This document shows, one piece after another, positions 18,556 to 27,012 of a stretch of 64,000 bases of DNA (position 1 is the first letter of the stretch; each line of letters starts with the position of its first letter). The notes under the pieces were generated by a model. That model did not search any database. It worked only from the letters and a program-made list of their open reading frames with translations, and was not told where the DNA came from. The stretch is taken from positions 62,001 through 126,000 of the forward strand of contig NZ_FOPJ01000001.1 in assembly GCF_900113445.1 (NCBI RefSeq), in the 5' to 3' direction. The position numbers and the translations under genes are program-made. The DNA is from Corynebacterium spheniscorum. Its GTDB lineage: Bacteria > Actinomycetota > Actinomycetes > Mycobacteriales > Mycobacteriaceae.

Positions 18556-19402
18556 TCACCGCGATACTCATTGGGGGCTCTCCAAGCGAGTGCTCCTCGC
18601 TTCCGTGGCTGCTGCCACCCTGGGTTGTGCTTCGACCGTAGTACTGCCAGAAAGTGTTTCTGGGCCCATCAGCGTTAGAGCTGAAGCGAAAACAGTTTTT
18701 GGGAACACTGATGATCTGGATATTTCCGTGATCGATGCGAATCGATTGGTGCATGTCACTTTCACACTTACCGGAGATAATCCCTACGACGATGTGGAGC
18801 CGGAGGAATTGCCTCCAGCCCCGCTTAGTGGTTACCAGATCACGGTAACCCAGATCTTGGGTTTTGATCCTCGTAACCCAGTTGATCGGCTGCGCGCTGA
18901 CGCTATTACTCCTGAGGGGGCTCGACTCATGCCGCACGGAGTCACTGCCTCCGCGATGACTGATGAGCATGGTTTCGCAAAAATTTCGGATCTCCCCATT
19001 GGGTTGTATTTAGTCGAAACTGTTGCCCCTCAAGGGGACCCGACCCATAAGTACAAGAAGCTTGAACCTTTCCTCGTAATGTTGCCAACGGGTGGTATTG
19101 AGGGTTGGGACTATGTTCCGATCCTTTCTCTGAAAGAAACCCCCGATGATCCGCCCGTCATCCCCACTTTCCCGACTACTCCGCCTCAGCCTTCGCAGCC
19201 TCCTACCCCCGGGGACCCAGAGCAGCCAGGCGGACCGGACAAGGGGACCCCACATAATGATCTTCCCGGAGTACTCAAACGTTTGCCGATGACCGGTGCT
19301 CAGGTGATAGCTACCTTTGTGGCTTCACTGTGCTTCATCGCTGCCGGCGCCGTTTTCCTCTTCTTCGGAATGCGACGTCGCCAGCGCAACCAGGATCACT
19401 AG
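18548..19402 (+). CDS. Base/minor pilin, cluster 1 (SpaB/SpaE/SpaI-like)
   Basis: 284-residue wall-anchored minor pilin. ATG at 18548 (after GATGAGGAGAATCTCA) overlaps the sortase stop; the frame extends upstream without another good start. A signal peptide is followed by one Cna-B-like domain (VFGNTDDLDIS to LSLKETPDD) with E-box LYLVETVAPQG, Glu157. A Pro-rich stalk (PTFPTTPPQPSQPPTPGDPE) spans the wall, and the sorting signal is LPMTG with a membrane helix and RRRQR tail. In known systems such a subunit ends polymerisation and links the pilus to peptidoglycan through the housekeeping sortase; no housekeeping sortase is in this window. Confidence 0.9.
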   Translation: MANHRDTHWGLSKRVLLASVAAATLGCASTVVLPESVSGPISVRAEAKTVFGNTDDLDISVIDANRLVHVTFTLTGDNPYDDVEPEELPPAPLSGYQITVTQILGFDPRNPVDRLRADAITPEGARLMPHGVTASAMTDEHGFAKISDLPIGLYLVETVAPQGDPTHKYKKLEPFLVMLPTGGIEGWDYVPILSLKETPDDPPVIPTFPTTPPQPSQPPTPGDPEQPGGPDKGTPHNDLPGVLKRLPMTGAQVIATFVASLCFIAAGAVFLFFGMRRRQRNQDH

Positions 19403-19429
19403 GAGGAACACCACTTCATCTCTCGGACG

Positions 19430-19458
19430 GCCCCGTCACCTTGGCAAGGAGACGGGGC
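19430..19458 (+). terminator. Hairpin after pilus cluster 1
   Basis: GCCCCGTC (19430-19437) pairs with GACGGGGC (19451-19458). No T-run follows, so termination is uncertain. The remaining interval to 19976 (about 515 bp) has no gene and must hold the cluster 2 promoter if the cluster is transcribed separately. Confidence 0.5.
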
Positions 19459-19976
19459 AGCGGCGTGTCCAAACCCGCAGCGCTCAACCTGAAAATCTCG
19501 ATCGGGTAATAGCGACTAGCTTCCCCGTCGGCCCAGCGCAAGACTGATGCTCTTATTCTCTCTGACAGAGCCTCAATCTTTGCGCTAGCTATTCCTAGGG
19601 TTAGATAAACATTACTGATTCCCATTCAATGATTAAGCAGGTCAAAGCCCTGCGCATGGTTAAAACGCGGGGATTAATCCTGTGCTCGCTCTAGCGCGAA
19701 CAGACGAGCGGGGGTAGCGATTTTAGAGACAGCATCCTCCATTAGTGCGATCTCTAACCATGGAAAATGGGTTATGACATGCTCAAAGCTGCGAACAGCG
19801 TGTTTTCTGCAGCGGAAATGCGGTGTATAAACCGGTGGGAGATTCATAAGGGTTGCTTGATTAGCTTTAGCACTAATGCAACAGTGGTTGTGTAAGTAGT
19901 CCCATTTTGGTCGTTAGAAATCACAATAATGAATTCTTCGAAGGATGCGGGATAAACAACCACGGAAGGTGTAAAG

Positions 19977-22952
19977 GTGCCTCAAGCGGACGACGCTGGA
20001 CACCGTGCCAAGCTACATAGCTACAGCCATGCACAGACGCCGTTCGCGCGCGTCCTCATTATTATTCTCGGCTTCATCGCAATCTGCGCACTGCTTTTCG
20101 CGCTCCCACTCGCGAAGGCCCAGGATCTGCCAAATGAGAGCGGCCATGGAACTCCTGCGGTAGAGGCCTCTTTCCCCACCAGTGCTGGGGATTCACAAGT
20201 TCCTACTCCGGAGAGCACGCCCCATCAGCCAGTCCATTCGGAAATAGAAAACCCGGATCAGCCGGATGCCGAAGAGGATTCTACTGATCTACCTGCACAG
20301 CTAGGCACTGAACCTGCCGGAGCGTTTCGTTCGGGCGGCTCCTTGAAGATCAAGCAATGCTCTCCGAGCGCCGCTGATCATTATTATGTGGGGGACACAA
20401 TTAGCCTCGCTGACGCGCAAGAGCGCTTCATTGCTAGCGCGAACTGGGATAGGTCCTTGAGTCAGCTAGAAAAAACGGCTTTCAACTATTCGGTGGGCAA
20501 GGGGAATTGGTCTACACAACTTGGACGTGCAGCAAAGCTGGAGAAAGGGCTTAATCCCGCGACTGGCAAGCCCTATTTTGGTATCGAGATCGGAGACCCT
20601 GCTGACGCCTATTACCTCAACAGCGATAATGCCGACTGGGTGGTGGATACCTGTCCGGGCGACGGGAGCCCTTGTGTCTTAAAGAATGCCGACGATCCTA
20701 CAAAGAAAATCAAGTTCATCAGCCCTGCGAAAAACGAAACTATCCTTGGTGGTTCAGGCCACTTCGCAGTCGAATTCGTAGGCTTTTATCAGCTGATCGA
20801 CCAGGGCGATCTCATCCAGTGGAAATTCCAATTCGACGCCAATAAACCAGTGGGGAACGCCAACGCTGATCGCATTGTGTGTCCGGAGACCGACTGGCCA
20901 GAAGAGGAAGGTGGAACTACAGCACCCCAATTCGCTCCTGTTCCCACTCCTGACCTGGAACTCACCAAGAAGCCACGCTTCGGAAAACTCCTGCGCGATG
21001 CTAACAACAAAGCAACTGTCGTATGGGAACTCAAGGTCACTAACAAAGGTCTTGGGAAATCCTTAGGCTTCCAACTCGAAGACAAGTTAGCATCCGATGC
21101 TTTTGAAAATGTGCGCGTTCTGGATGCCAATAAGATCAGCGCCGATGACGCAACTGCGGAAGATCAGATCAGCTCGCCGCCTGCAGGCTCAGACCTGACC
21201 CAGCCGGAACCCGGACGGGGCATGGATTGCTCGATTAGCGCCGCAAATGCTGTTTCCTGTACTGCTGAGGCCTTCGAAGAAGGTGAATCCAAGACAGTAC
21301 TCGTGGTGGCTGATATTGTCTCCGGGCAGCAGTGCCCAGCTAATACAGCCGGCATTACCCCAGTAAATGAGGACCCGAATTCTTCCAATAACACTGCAAC
21401 CTCGGACTGCCCGAGTGAGAGTATTGCGCTAGAAAAAGCTCCCGCCGCTGACCAGAATCCAGCGAAACCGGGTGATCAAGCGCATCCTCTTATCTCCTTC
21501 GATGCCACCGGTGGTACAGCTTCTCTTTATTATGAGATCAGGGTAAAAAACGCGCTGGATGTCGAATCTGAAATACCGAATGACATTATCGATACCCTAA
21601 AACTTCCAGCGGGCGTGGAAGTTAGTGGTGGAGCAGTAAGCATTGAAGGAACCGAACTCACAGGTGTGAGCGTGGGCGGCACGACGACTATTCCGCGCAG
21701 CGAAGTCGGAACAATCCCCGCCGCAGGTGAAAAGACCCTTCTTCTTCGCGCCGACATTAAAGCACCGCTCAGTGCCTGGGACGAAGCTGCCCCACAGGCC
21801 GCGCTCACCTGCGCGGAATCGCTGCCCACGGATGACAGCGGCACCGCCGGTGTACTCAACACCGTATCGATGCTCGACGAAGAAGACGGGACTACCCCAG
21901 AATCAAATAATCACGCTTGTCTTTCCCTAGATGCCGATGTTTCCATCGAAAAGACGCCACAGCCCGGAGAAGGCATAAAAGTCGATGCCAAAGGTGATGC
22001 CCAACTTCATTACACGGTGACCGTGCACAACAACTCCGCAGACACCGCAGTCAGCGTTTCCAATCTTGTGGATAAAGTCAGTGTTCCAAACGGGCTGAGC
22101 ATCAGCGGTGATGTCACTATCGATGCCGACGCTGTTGACGGCAGCGTGGTTAATGGTCTCAGTGCTTCCTACCCAGCAGATGCCTGGGTAGATGGTGCCT
22201 CCTTAGCTTTGTTTAAGAGCCTCGAACTTGGTCCTGGTGTATCACAGACTTTCGAGATCACCGTTCCGGTGCACCTGGACTCCTTAGCCACAGCTGAAGC
22301 GAAAGAAGTTCTCACTACCTGCACATTCATCGATGACGATGCTGGGTTCGAGGGTGGTGTCCCAAACACGGTGCACATGGATGGGCCAGACAATGATGGT
22401 GCAACCAATAACCATGCATGCATTCCCATCCTGCCCCCGGACCCGGCAACGGTCAGCCTCAAAACCGTAGCTTATGACGCCCAGAACCAGACCGTCACCG
22501 ATAATTCCCTCTCCGGTGCTGCCTTCAATGTGCAGCCGATTGATGAATCTGGTACACCCATCGGTGAAGCTATCCCCATGACTGGTGGATCTGATGGGAG
22601 CCCCTTCAACTTCCAGCTAGAGCCTGGCCGATATCGCTTAATCCAAACTCAAGCACCCTCTGGTGGCTACCAACTGCTCCCCAACGCCGCGAACTTCAGC
22701 GTGACCCAAGGGGAACAAGGCTACGAGATCCAATCAGTTGATGCCACGACCTCCCCCTTGGTGTTCTTCGAAAAGGACCCCGAAACTCAGGCGTTAATGA
22801 TCACAGTCGCTGATGTCCGCAGTGGTGTTCTACCCAAGACCGGGCCAGAGAATCAAATGGTGTGGATTGCGCTATCACTCATGGTCGCTATCGGGGTAGT
22901 GCTTCTCAATATCCACGATGGTGCTCGCTATCGACTTAAGGCAGGTGAGTGA
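19977..22952 (+). CDS. Sortase-anchored pilus tip adhesin, cluster 2
   Basis: 991-residue paralogue of the cluster 1 tip protein. GTG at 19977 follows GGAAGGTGTAAAG. A signal peptide ends near LAKAQ, followed by an acidic linker and the same N-terminal beta-domain (YFGIEIGDPADAYYLNSD matching LGLELGPLDSPYYINTD). Where cluster 1 has a ~300-residue propeller-like insertion, this protein has only a linker of about 25 residues (EEEGGTTAPQFAPVPTPD). DUF11-like repeats (SIALEKAPAADQNPAKPGD) and a Cna-B domain follow, but the E-box reads LIQTQAPSGG: Gln890 replaces the catalytic Glu, so that isopeptide bond is probably absent. It ends with LPKTGPENQ, a membrane helix and a basic tail. Confidence 0.85.
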   Translation: MPQADDAGHRAKLHSYSHAQTPFARVLIIILGFIAICALLFALPLAKAQDLPNESGHGTPAVEASFPTSAGDSQVPTPESTPHQPVHSEIENPDQPDAEEDSTDLPAQLGTEPAGAFRSGGSLKIKQCSPSAADHYYVGDTISLADAQERFIASANWDRSLSQLEKTAFNYSVGKGNWSTQLGRAAKLEKGLNPATGKPYFGIEIGDPADAYYLNSDNADWVVDTCPGDGSPCVLKNADDPTKKIKFISPAKNETILGGSGHFAVEFVGFYQLIDQGDLIQWKFQFDANKPVGNANADRIVCPETDWPEEEGGTTAPQFAPVPTPDLELTKKPRFGKLLRDANNKATVVWELKVTNKGLGKSLGFQLEDKLASDAFENVRVLDANKISADDATAEDQISSPPAGSDLTQPEPGRGMDCSISAANAVSCTAEAFEEGESKTVLVVADIVSGQQCPANTAGITPVNEDPNSSNNTATSDCPSESIALEKAPAADQNPAKPGDQAHPLISFDATGGTASLYYEIRVKNALDVESEIPNDIIDTLKLPAGVEVSGGAVSIEGTELTGVSVGGTTTIPRSEVGTIPAAGEKTLLLRADIKAPLSAWDEAAPQAALTCAESLPTDDSGTAGVLNTVSMLDEEDGTTPESNNHACLSLDADVSIEKTPQPGEGIKVDAKGDAQLHYTVTVHNNSADTAVSVSNLVDKVSVPNGLSISGDVTIDADAVDGSVVNGLSASYPADAWVDGASLALFKSLELGPGVSQTFEITVPVHLDSLATAEAKEVLTTCTFIDDDAGFEGGVPNTVHMDGPDNDGATNNHACIPILPPDPATVSLKTVAYDAQNQTVTDNSLSGAAFNVQPIDESGTPIGEAIPMTGGSDGSPFNFQLEPGRYRLIQTQAPSGGYQLLPNAANFSVTQGEQGYEIQSVDATTSPLVFFEKDPETQALMITVADVRSGVLPKTGPENQMVWIALSLMVAIGVVLLNIHDGARYRLKAGE

Positions 22953-22954
22953 TT

Positions 22955-22993
22955 ATGCCCCTTTATTGGCAGATCAAGCCTCGTCCTAGCTAA
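22955..22993 (+). CDS. Conserved 12-codon micro-ORF, possible leader peptide, cluster 2
   Basis: Reads MPLYWQIKPRPS and stops at TAA. The ATG is only 3 nt past the tip-gene stop, so it is probably translationally coupled; AGGTGAG precedes it. It is the counterpart of the cluster 1 micro-ORF (W-x-I-K-P-R-P shared), in the same position relative to the neighbouring genes. The interval to the backbone gene is about 115 nt in both clusters although the surrounding sequence is not alike. Function unknown. Confidence 0.45.
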   Translation: MPLYWQIKPRPS

Positions 22994-23058
22994 GAGAGCA
23001 GGCTAATCCCGCATCAGTTGTCCTCCTTCGGCCGATCGAATACAACCGCACATCATAT

Positions 23059-23079
23059 TGATTGCTGAGCTTTCAATCA
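23059..23079 (+). promoter_or_regulatory. Hairpin before the backbone pilin gene, cluster 2
   Basis: TGATTG (23059-23064) pairs with CAATCA (23074-23079), 15 nt before the CAGGAG ribosome-binding site of the backbone gene. Positionally equivalent to the CCGAG/CTCGG hairpin of cluster 1. Confidence 0.35.
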
Positions 23080-23108
23080 GCGCATGAACCTCTTCAGGAG
23101 AAACCCCC

Positions 23109-24749
23109 ATGACAAAACATCGTTCCCAACCAGTTTTCGCCATCGTCGGTGCACTGGCCCTCGCCTTGGGCGGAGTGATCCCCGCAACCGCGCCGAACGC
23201 GGCCGCAGTTGTCGTTAATCCCGCACCCACCTCGGAGCAACCGGCGCCGCCTGCCCCCGAACTCCCGGCGTCGCTCATCGACCCAGCCAAGACGGGTTCG
23301 CTCACCATCCATAAATACCTCTCGGATAAAGCCACCGAGGTAGGTACCGGTAATGAACAAAGCCCTATTCCCGGACAACCTATGGATGGGGTTTCCTTCA
23401 CGGTGCAACGAGTGGACGCTGATCTCACTACCGATGAAGGTTGGGCGAATGCCGTTGCATTAACTCCGGATACAGCTAACCCCACCGGCAAGCCCGAAAA
23501 GAAGACTACTGCCGGAGGTGTAGCGACTTTCAGTGAGTTGCCAGTCGGGGTCTATCTTGTGACTGAAGATAGCCCGCCACAGGGGAGTCCGGGCCAAGAA
23601 TCTTTGGTCCCATCAGCTCCTTTCCTGGTGTTCATCCCGATGACTAACCCGGATGACACATCGCAGTGGAACTACGACATTCATGTGTATCCCAAGAACT
23701 CTAAGATCGGGATTACCAAATCCGTCGAGGACGCCGGGAAACACGTGGGTGATAAGTTGACCTGGACAATCACTGCCGATATTCCCGTACCGACCTACAC
23801 TCGCGAAACCGCGACCACCAGCAGTGGCGAAGGTGAGGAAACCACTACCACCACAGACACTGTCGATCCTTTGACCAAGTACGTCATCAGCGACCCAGTC
23901 CCGAGTGACCGCGTTAAGGTTTCTGCCGAGGACGTGACAGTCACTGCTCCTAAAGTGGAAGGACTCGCCCCAGCTGACTACACAGTGACTGTGGACCCTA
24001 ATACCAGTGAAGTCACAGTAACTTTCGGACCGAGTGGTCTGCAGAAGCTTGCAGAAGCGCGCCATGCTGCAGCTGAAAACGGCGAGGTGGGTGAGGAAGC
24101 TCCACAGGTTATTGTCACCATCGATGCCGAGATCCTCGAAGTCGGGGAGACAAGCGGGATGACCTTCAACGAAGCAACCTTGAACACCAAGACCAGCGCT
24201 GACCCAGACGTCGAAGATATCGAGGTGAAATCTGACGAGGTGGTAACTCAGCACCGCACAGTGACGATCGACAAGCACGAGAAGGGCAATCCAGACACGA
24301 AACTCGAGGGAGCAGAGTTCGAACTATACGTCTGCGATGCTGATGCACAGCTGGGCGAGAAGATTGAGGCAGGGAACAACCCAGACGCTCCTGGTGAGAA
24401 ATTCTCCTCTTGGACCACCGGTGCTGATGGCACGGTAACCATCGATGGCTTGCATGTCACCGATTTCGCGGATAACGCATACCTGGAAGAAGAGGACCAA
24501 AAGTATTGCTTGGTCGAAACCAAAGCTCCAGAAGGGTATGAGCTTCGGACTCAACCTGTGCCCTTCGAGCTTCCGTCTCTCTCTGAGGGAGTGGAGGACC
24601 CACATGTGGTCAGTGTTGCCAATATCAAGTCCGTCTCCCCGAACCTGCCGCTTACTGGTGGGCCCGGCATCATCGCTTTGGTGCTCGCTGGTTTGGCCCT
24701 CATTGGTGGCGGCGCTTGGTACGGCCTACGTAGCTCCCGTCGGTCCTAG
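23109..24749 (+). CDS. Backbone (major shaft) pilin, cluster 2
   Basis: 546-residue paralogue of the cluster 1 shaft pilin. ATG at 23109 follows CAGGAG. After the signal peptide (up to about residue 35) comes a Pro/Ala-rich segment and the conserved KTGSLTIHKYL start of the first domain. The pilin motif is WNYDIHVYPKN with Lys196. The middle domain has a Thr/Glu-rich insertion (TATTSSGEGEETTTTTD) absent from cluster 1. The C-terminal Cna-B domain has E-box YCLVETKAPEGYEL and a Cys pair. The sorting signal LPLTG and membrane segment match cluster 1 almost residue for residue. Partner sortase lies 256 bp downstream. Confidence 0.93.
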   Translation: MTKHRSQPVFAIVGALALALGGVIPATAPNAAAVVVNPAPTSEQPAPPAPELPASLIDPAKTGSLTIHKYLSDKATEVGTGNEQSPIPGQPMDGVSFTVQRVDADLTTDEGWANAVALTPDTANPTGKPEKKTTAGGVATFSELPVGVYLVTEDSPPQGSPGQESLVPSAPFLVFIPMTNPDDTSQWNYDIHVYPKNSKIGITKSVEDAGKHVGDKLTWTITADIPVPTYTRETATTSSGEGEETTTTTDTVDPLTKYVISDPVPSDRVKVSAEDVTVTAPKVEGLAPADYTVTVDPNTSEVTVTFGPSGLQKLAEARHAAAENGEVGEEAPQVIVTIDAEILEVGETSGMTFNEATLNTKTSADPDVEDIEVKSDEVVTQHRTVTIDKHEKGNPDTKLEGAEFELYVCDADAQLGEKIEAGNNPDAPGEKFSSWTTGADGTVTIDGLHVTDFADNAYLEEEDQKYCLVETKAPEGYELRTQPVPFELPSLSEGVEDPHVVSVANIKSVSPNLPLTGGPGIIALVLAGLALIGGGAWYGLRSSRRS

Positions 24750-24900
24750 GACCTAACCTGTTTCGCCCCACGCTCTTAAAGCCCGTCTAGAAAACCATTA
24801 GTTGGAAGTTGAACGCTATGCGGGGGATCGCACCATAACCGCGACCCCCCAAAAGCTTCCGATTCCCACTACACCACTAGACGCCGTCCATGAGTGTGAG

Positions 24901-24953
24901 GTGAGCAGCTGAGTTACTCACATCCCACAGGGCGTGAGTAGCTGAGCTACTCA
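24901..24953 (+). promoter_or_regulatory. Two successive palindromes between backbone pilin and sortase genes, cluster 2
   Basis: An imperfect palindrome GTGAGCAGCTGAGTTACTCAC (24901-24921) is followed by a perfect one, TGAGTAGCT-G-AGCTACTCA (24935-24953). They share the GAG-CTGAG-CTC theme with each other but not with the cluster 1 hairpins, while occupying the same site in the operon. Confidence 0.6.
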
Positions 24954-25005
24954 TCTCATTGAGGGCCTGCACCTCAGCAAAAAGCTAGAGAAAGATGACT
25001 ATTCG

Positions 25006-25977
25006 GTGATCCCTCCTTCGCATCCAGCCAACGATCAGACACCGGAGTTTTCTCCGGGGTCCGGTTCGCTTGCTGCCATGCCTGATAAGCCGAAGGAATC
25101 AGAGACCAAGAGAAAAGTCATCACTCTGCTTCTCATCCTGACCGGATTTCTCGCTCTGCTTTACCCAGTATTATCCACCCACTTCAACAATGTGAAACAA
25201 GTCGAAGTGGCTCGACAATATGGTGAAACTCTAGAAACTGTGCCTGAAGAGCAACGCTCGGCTGAATTAGAGCGCGCTAACGCTTTCAATCAAACTCAGC
25301 AAGATGGTCCTATCCTGGATCCTTGGTTAGCGCGCATCACCCCTGATAATGCGCAGTACCGCGAGTACCTAGAGCAGCTCAATGTTGCCCAGGCGATGGC
25401 GCGTCTGCGTATTCCGGCGATCCAGGTTGATCTCCCTGTTTTCCACGGCACCGATATGGATACCTTGAGTCGCGGTGTTGGGCATCTCTTCGGATCTGCC
25501 TTACCAACTGGGGGAGTGGGTAACCATACCGTCTTAACCGGGCACACCGGTCTGGCAACCGCCACGCTTTTCGACAACCTCAACAAAGTCGAAGAAGACG
25601 ACGCCTTCTACATCCAAGTGATGAACGAGATGCTGAAATACGAGGTCGATCAAATCAAGGTTGTTCGCCCCGAAGAAACCGATGATCTTCTCCGCGTTCC
25701 GGATAAAGACTATCTAACCCTCATTACCTGCACCCCATATGGCATTAATACCCACCGCCTGCTGGTACGTGGAGTACGCGTACCGCTAGACGAAGCGGAA
25801 AAAGTTGAAGTTGAAGGCAGCCAAGCATCTATTTGGCAATGGTGGATGGTCGCCATCCTGGTCGCCGTGGTGGTCATACTGCTCGCCTTATTGTGGATTT
25901 TTTATCGGGCTCGTCGCCGACAACATACCGCGCTAATTTCTGTTGAGCCGGAAAAGGACAATCATGAAGCCCACTAA
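25006..25977 (+). CDS. Class C (pilin-polymerising) sortase, cluster 2
   Basis: 323-residue paralogue of the cluster 1 sortase. GTG at 25006 is the only upstream start in frame that keeps the usual N-terminal length; its ribosome-binding site is weak (AGAGAAAG), and an ATG at 25078 is the alternative. N-terminal membrane segment VITLLLILTGFLALLYPVLS, lid motif DPW (Asp105), His180, Cys242 in LITCTPYG, Arg251, and a C-terminal membrane segment. It overlaps the base pilin gene by 14 nt. Specificity for its own cluster's pilins is inferred from position only. Confidence 0.95.
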   Translation: MIPPSHPANDQTPEFSPGSGSLAAMPDKPKESETKRKVITLLLILTGFLALLYPVLSTHFNNVKQVEVARQYGETLETVPEEQRSAELERANAFNQTQQDGPILDPWLARITPDNAQYREYLEQLNVAQAMARLRIPAIQVDLPVFHGTDMDTLSRGVGHLFGSALPTGGVGNHTVLTGHTGLATATLFDNLNKVEEDDAFYIQVMNEMLKYEVDQIKVVRPEETDDLLRVPDKDYLTLITCTPYGINTHRLLVRGVRVPLDEAEKVEVEGSQASIWQWWMVAILVAVVVILLALLWIFYRARRRQHTALISVEPEKDNHEAH

Positions 25978-26848
25978 CGCTCACCAACACCGCCACCGGT
26001 TCTCACGCCGAGCGTCCGCCCGCACCGCGGTCTGGCACCGTGCTGCTGCCAGCCTGCTTTCCGCCACCTTGCTAGCCACGGGACCTGCCCTCTTATTTCA
26101 GAGCGGAATCATGGAAAATTCCGCGACCGCCACCGCAGACGCTAGAACAGTATTCGGCAACACCGATGACCTAGATATCGGCACCATTAACAACGAGCAT
26201 CTCGTTGACGTCACCTTCACCCTGACCGGGGAAAACCCCTATGACGACACCCCAGCCGATGAACTCCCGCCAGCTCAATTAGCCGGCTATAAAATCACCG
26301 TCACCGAGATTCTCGGCTTCGATCCGCGTAATGCCCAAGATCGTCAGCGAGCAGATCTGCTGACCCCAGAAGGTGCCCGCTTGTTGCAACATGGCATCTC
26401 TCACAGCGCACTCACTGACGCATCCGGGATCGCCAAAATCTCCGGGCTCACCCCAGGGCTTTATCTCGTTGATGTCGAAGCACCTCAAGCTGAACCGAGT
26501 CACAAATACAAATCCTTTGACCCCTTCTTGCTGATGCTGCCCACCGGTGGGGTAGGGGGCTGGGACTATGTCCCCATCATTGCGCTCAAAGAACACCCGG
26601 ATGATCCACCGCTGAGCTCAATTCCCATCCCTGTGCCCACTCCGAGTTACACCATCACCCCGCCGGCCCCCAGTGACCCTGGTGCCACCCCGCAGCCCAC
26701 TCCGAAACCGGGAATCCCGGGAATCATCGAGCGTCTCCCCATGACCGGCGCTCAAATCATCAGTGTGTTACTGGCCTCGCTCTGCTTCATCGGTGCTGGT
26801 GCGGTACTGCTCTTCTTCGGCCGTCGCCGTCGCCAAGAAGAATCCTAA
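25964..26848 (+). CDS. Base/minor pilin, cluster 2
   Basis: 294-residue paralogue of the cluster 1 base pilin. ATG at 25964 is inside the end of the sortase gene. Long basic, His-rich n-region (KPTNAHQHRHRFSRR) before the signal-peptide core. The Cna-B-like domain (TVFGNTDDLDIGT onward) aligns closely with cluster 1, but the E-box reads LYLVDVEAPQ: Asp170 stands where Glu is expected, so the isopeptide bond may be missing or altered. A Pro-rich stalk and the sorting signal LPMTGAQ with membrane helix and RRRRQ tail complete it. Likely anchors pili of cluster 2 to the wall. Confidence 0.88.
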   Translation: MKPTNAHQHRHRFSRRASARTAVWHRAAASLLSATLLATGPALLFQSGIMENSATATADARTVFGNTDDLDIGTINNEHLVDVTFTLTGENPYDDTPADELPPAQLAGYKITVTEILGFDPRNAQDRQRADLLTPEGARLLQHGISHSALTDASGIAKISGLTPGLYLVDVEAPQAEPSHKYKSFDPFLLMLPTGGVGGWDYVPIIALKEHPDDPPLSSIPIPVPTPSYTITPPAPSDPGATPQPTPKPGIPGIIERLPMTGAQIISVLLASLCFIGAGAVLLFFGRRRRQEES

Positions 26849-26873
26849 GACACGGAGTTTCTCTCACGGTTAA

Positions 26874-26923
26874 CCCCGCACAAGTCTCCTCGCAGAGCTT
26901 CCCCCGCACAAGCCTCCCCGCAG
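26874..26923. repeat. Two copies of a 22-bp direct repeat after pilus cluster 2
   Basis: CCCCGCACAAG-Y-CTCC-Y-CGCAG-type unit at 26874-26895 and 26902-26923, two mismatches, in a C-rich stretch between the base pilin gene and the next gene. No clear terminator is seen here. Confidence 0.6.
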
Positions 26924-26998
26924 TGGCGCACCTCGCGCAGGGGCTCCCCTCGCAAGCCGCACTACGCCCACTCAACACCCCCCACCACCTCCCCCACA

Positions 26999-27004
26999 TA
27001 TAAT
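26999..27004 (+). promoter_or_regulatory. -10 element of a probable leaderless gene
   Basis: Perfect TATAAT ending 8 nt before the ATG at 27013. Transcription would begin at or within two bases of the start codon, which fits the absence of a ribosome-binding site. No convincing -35. Confidence 0.6.
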
Positions 27005-27012
27005 CTGCGGTT

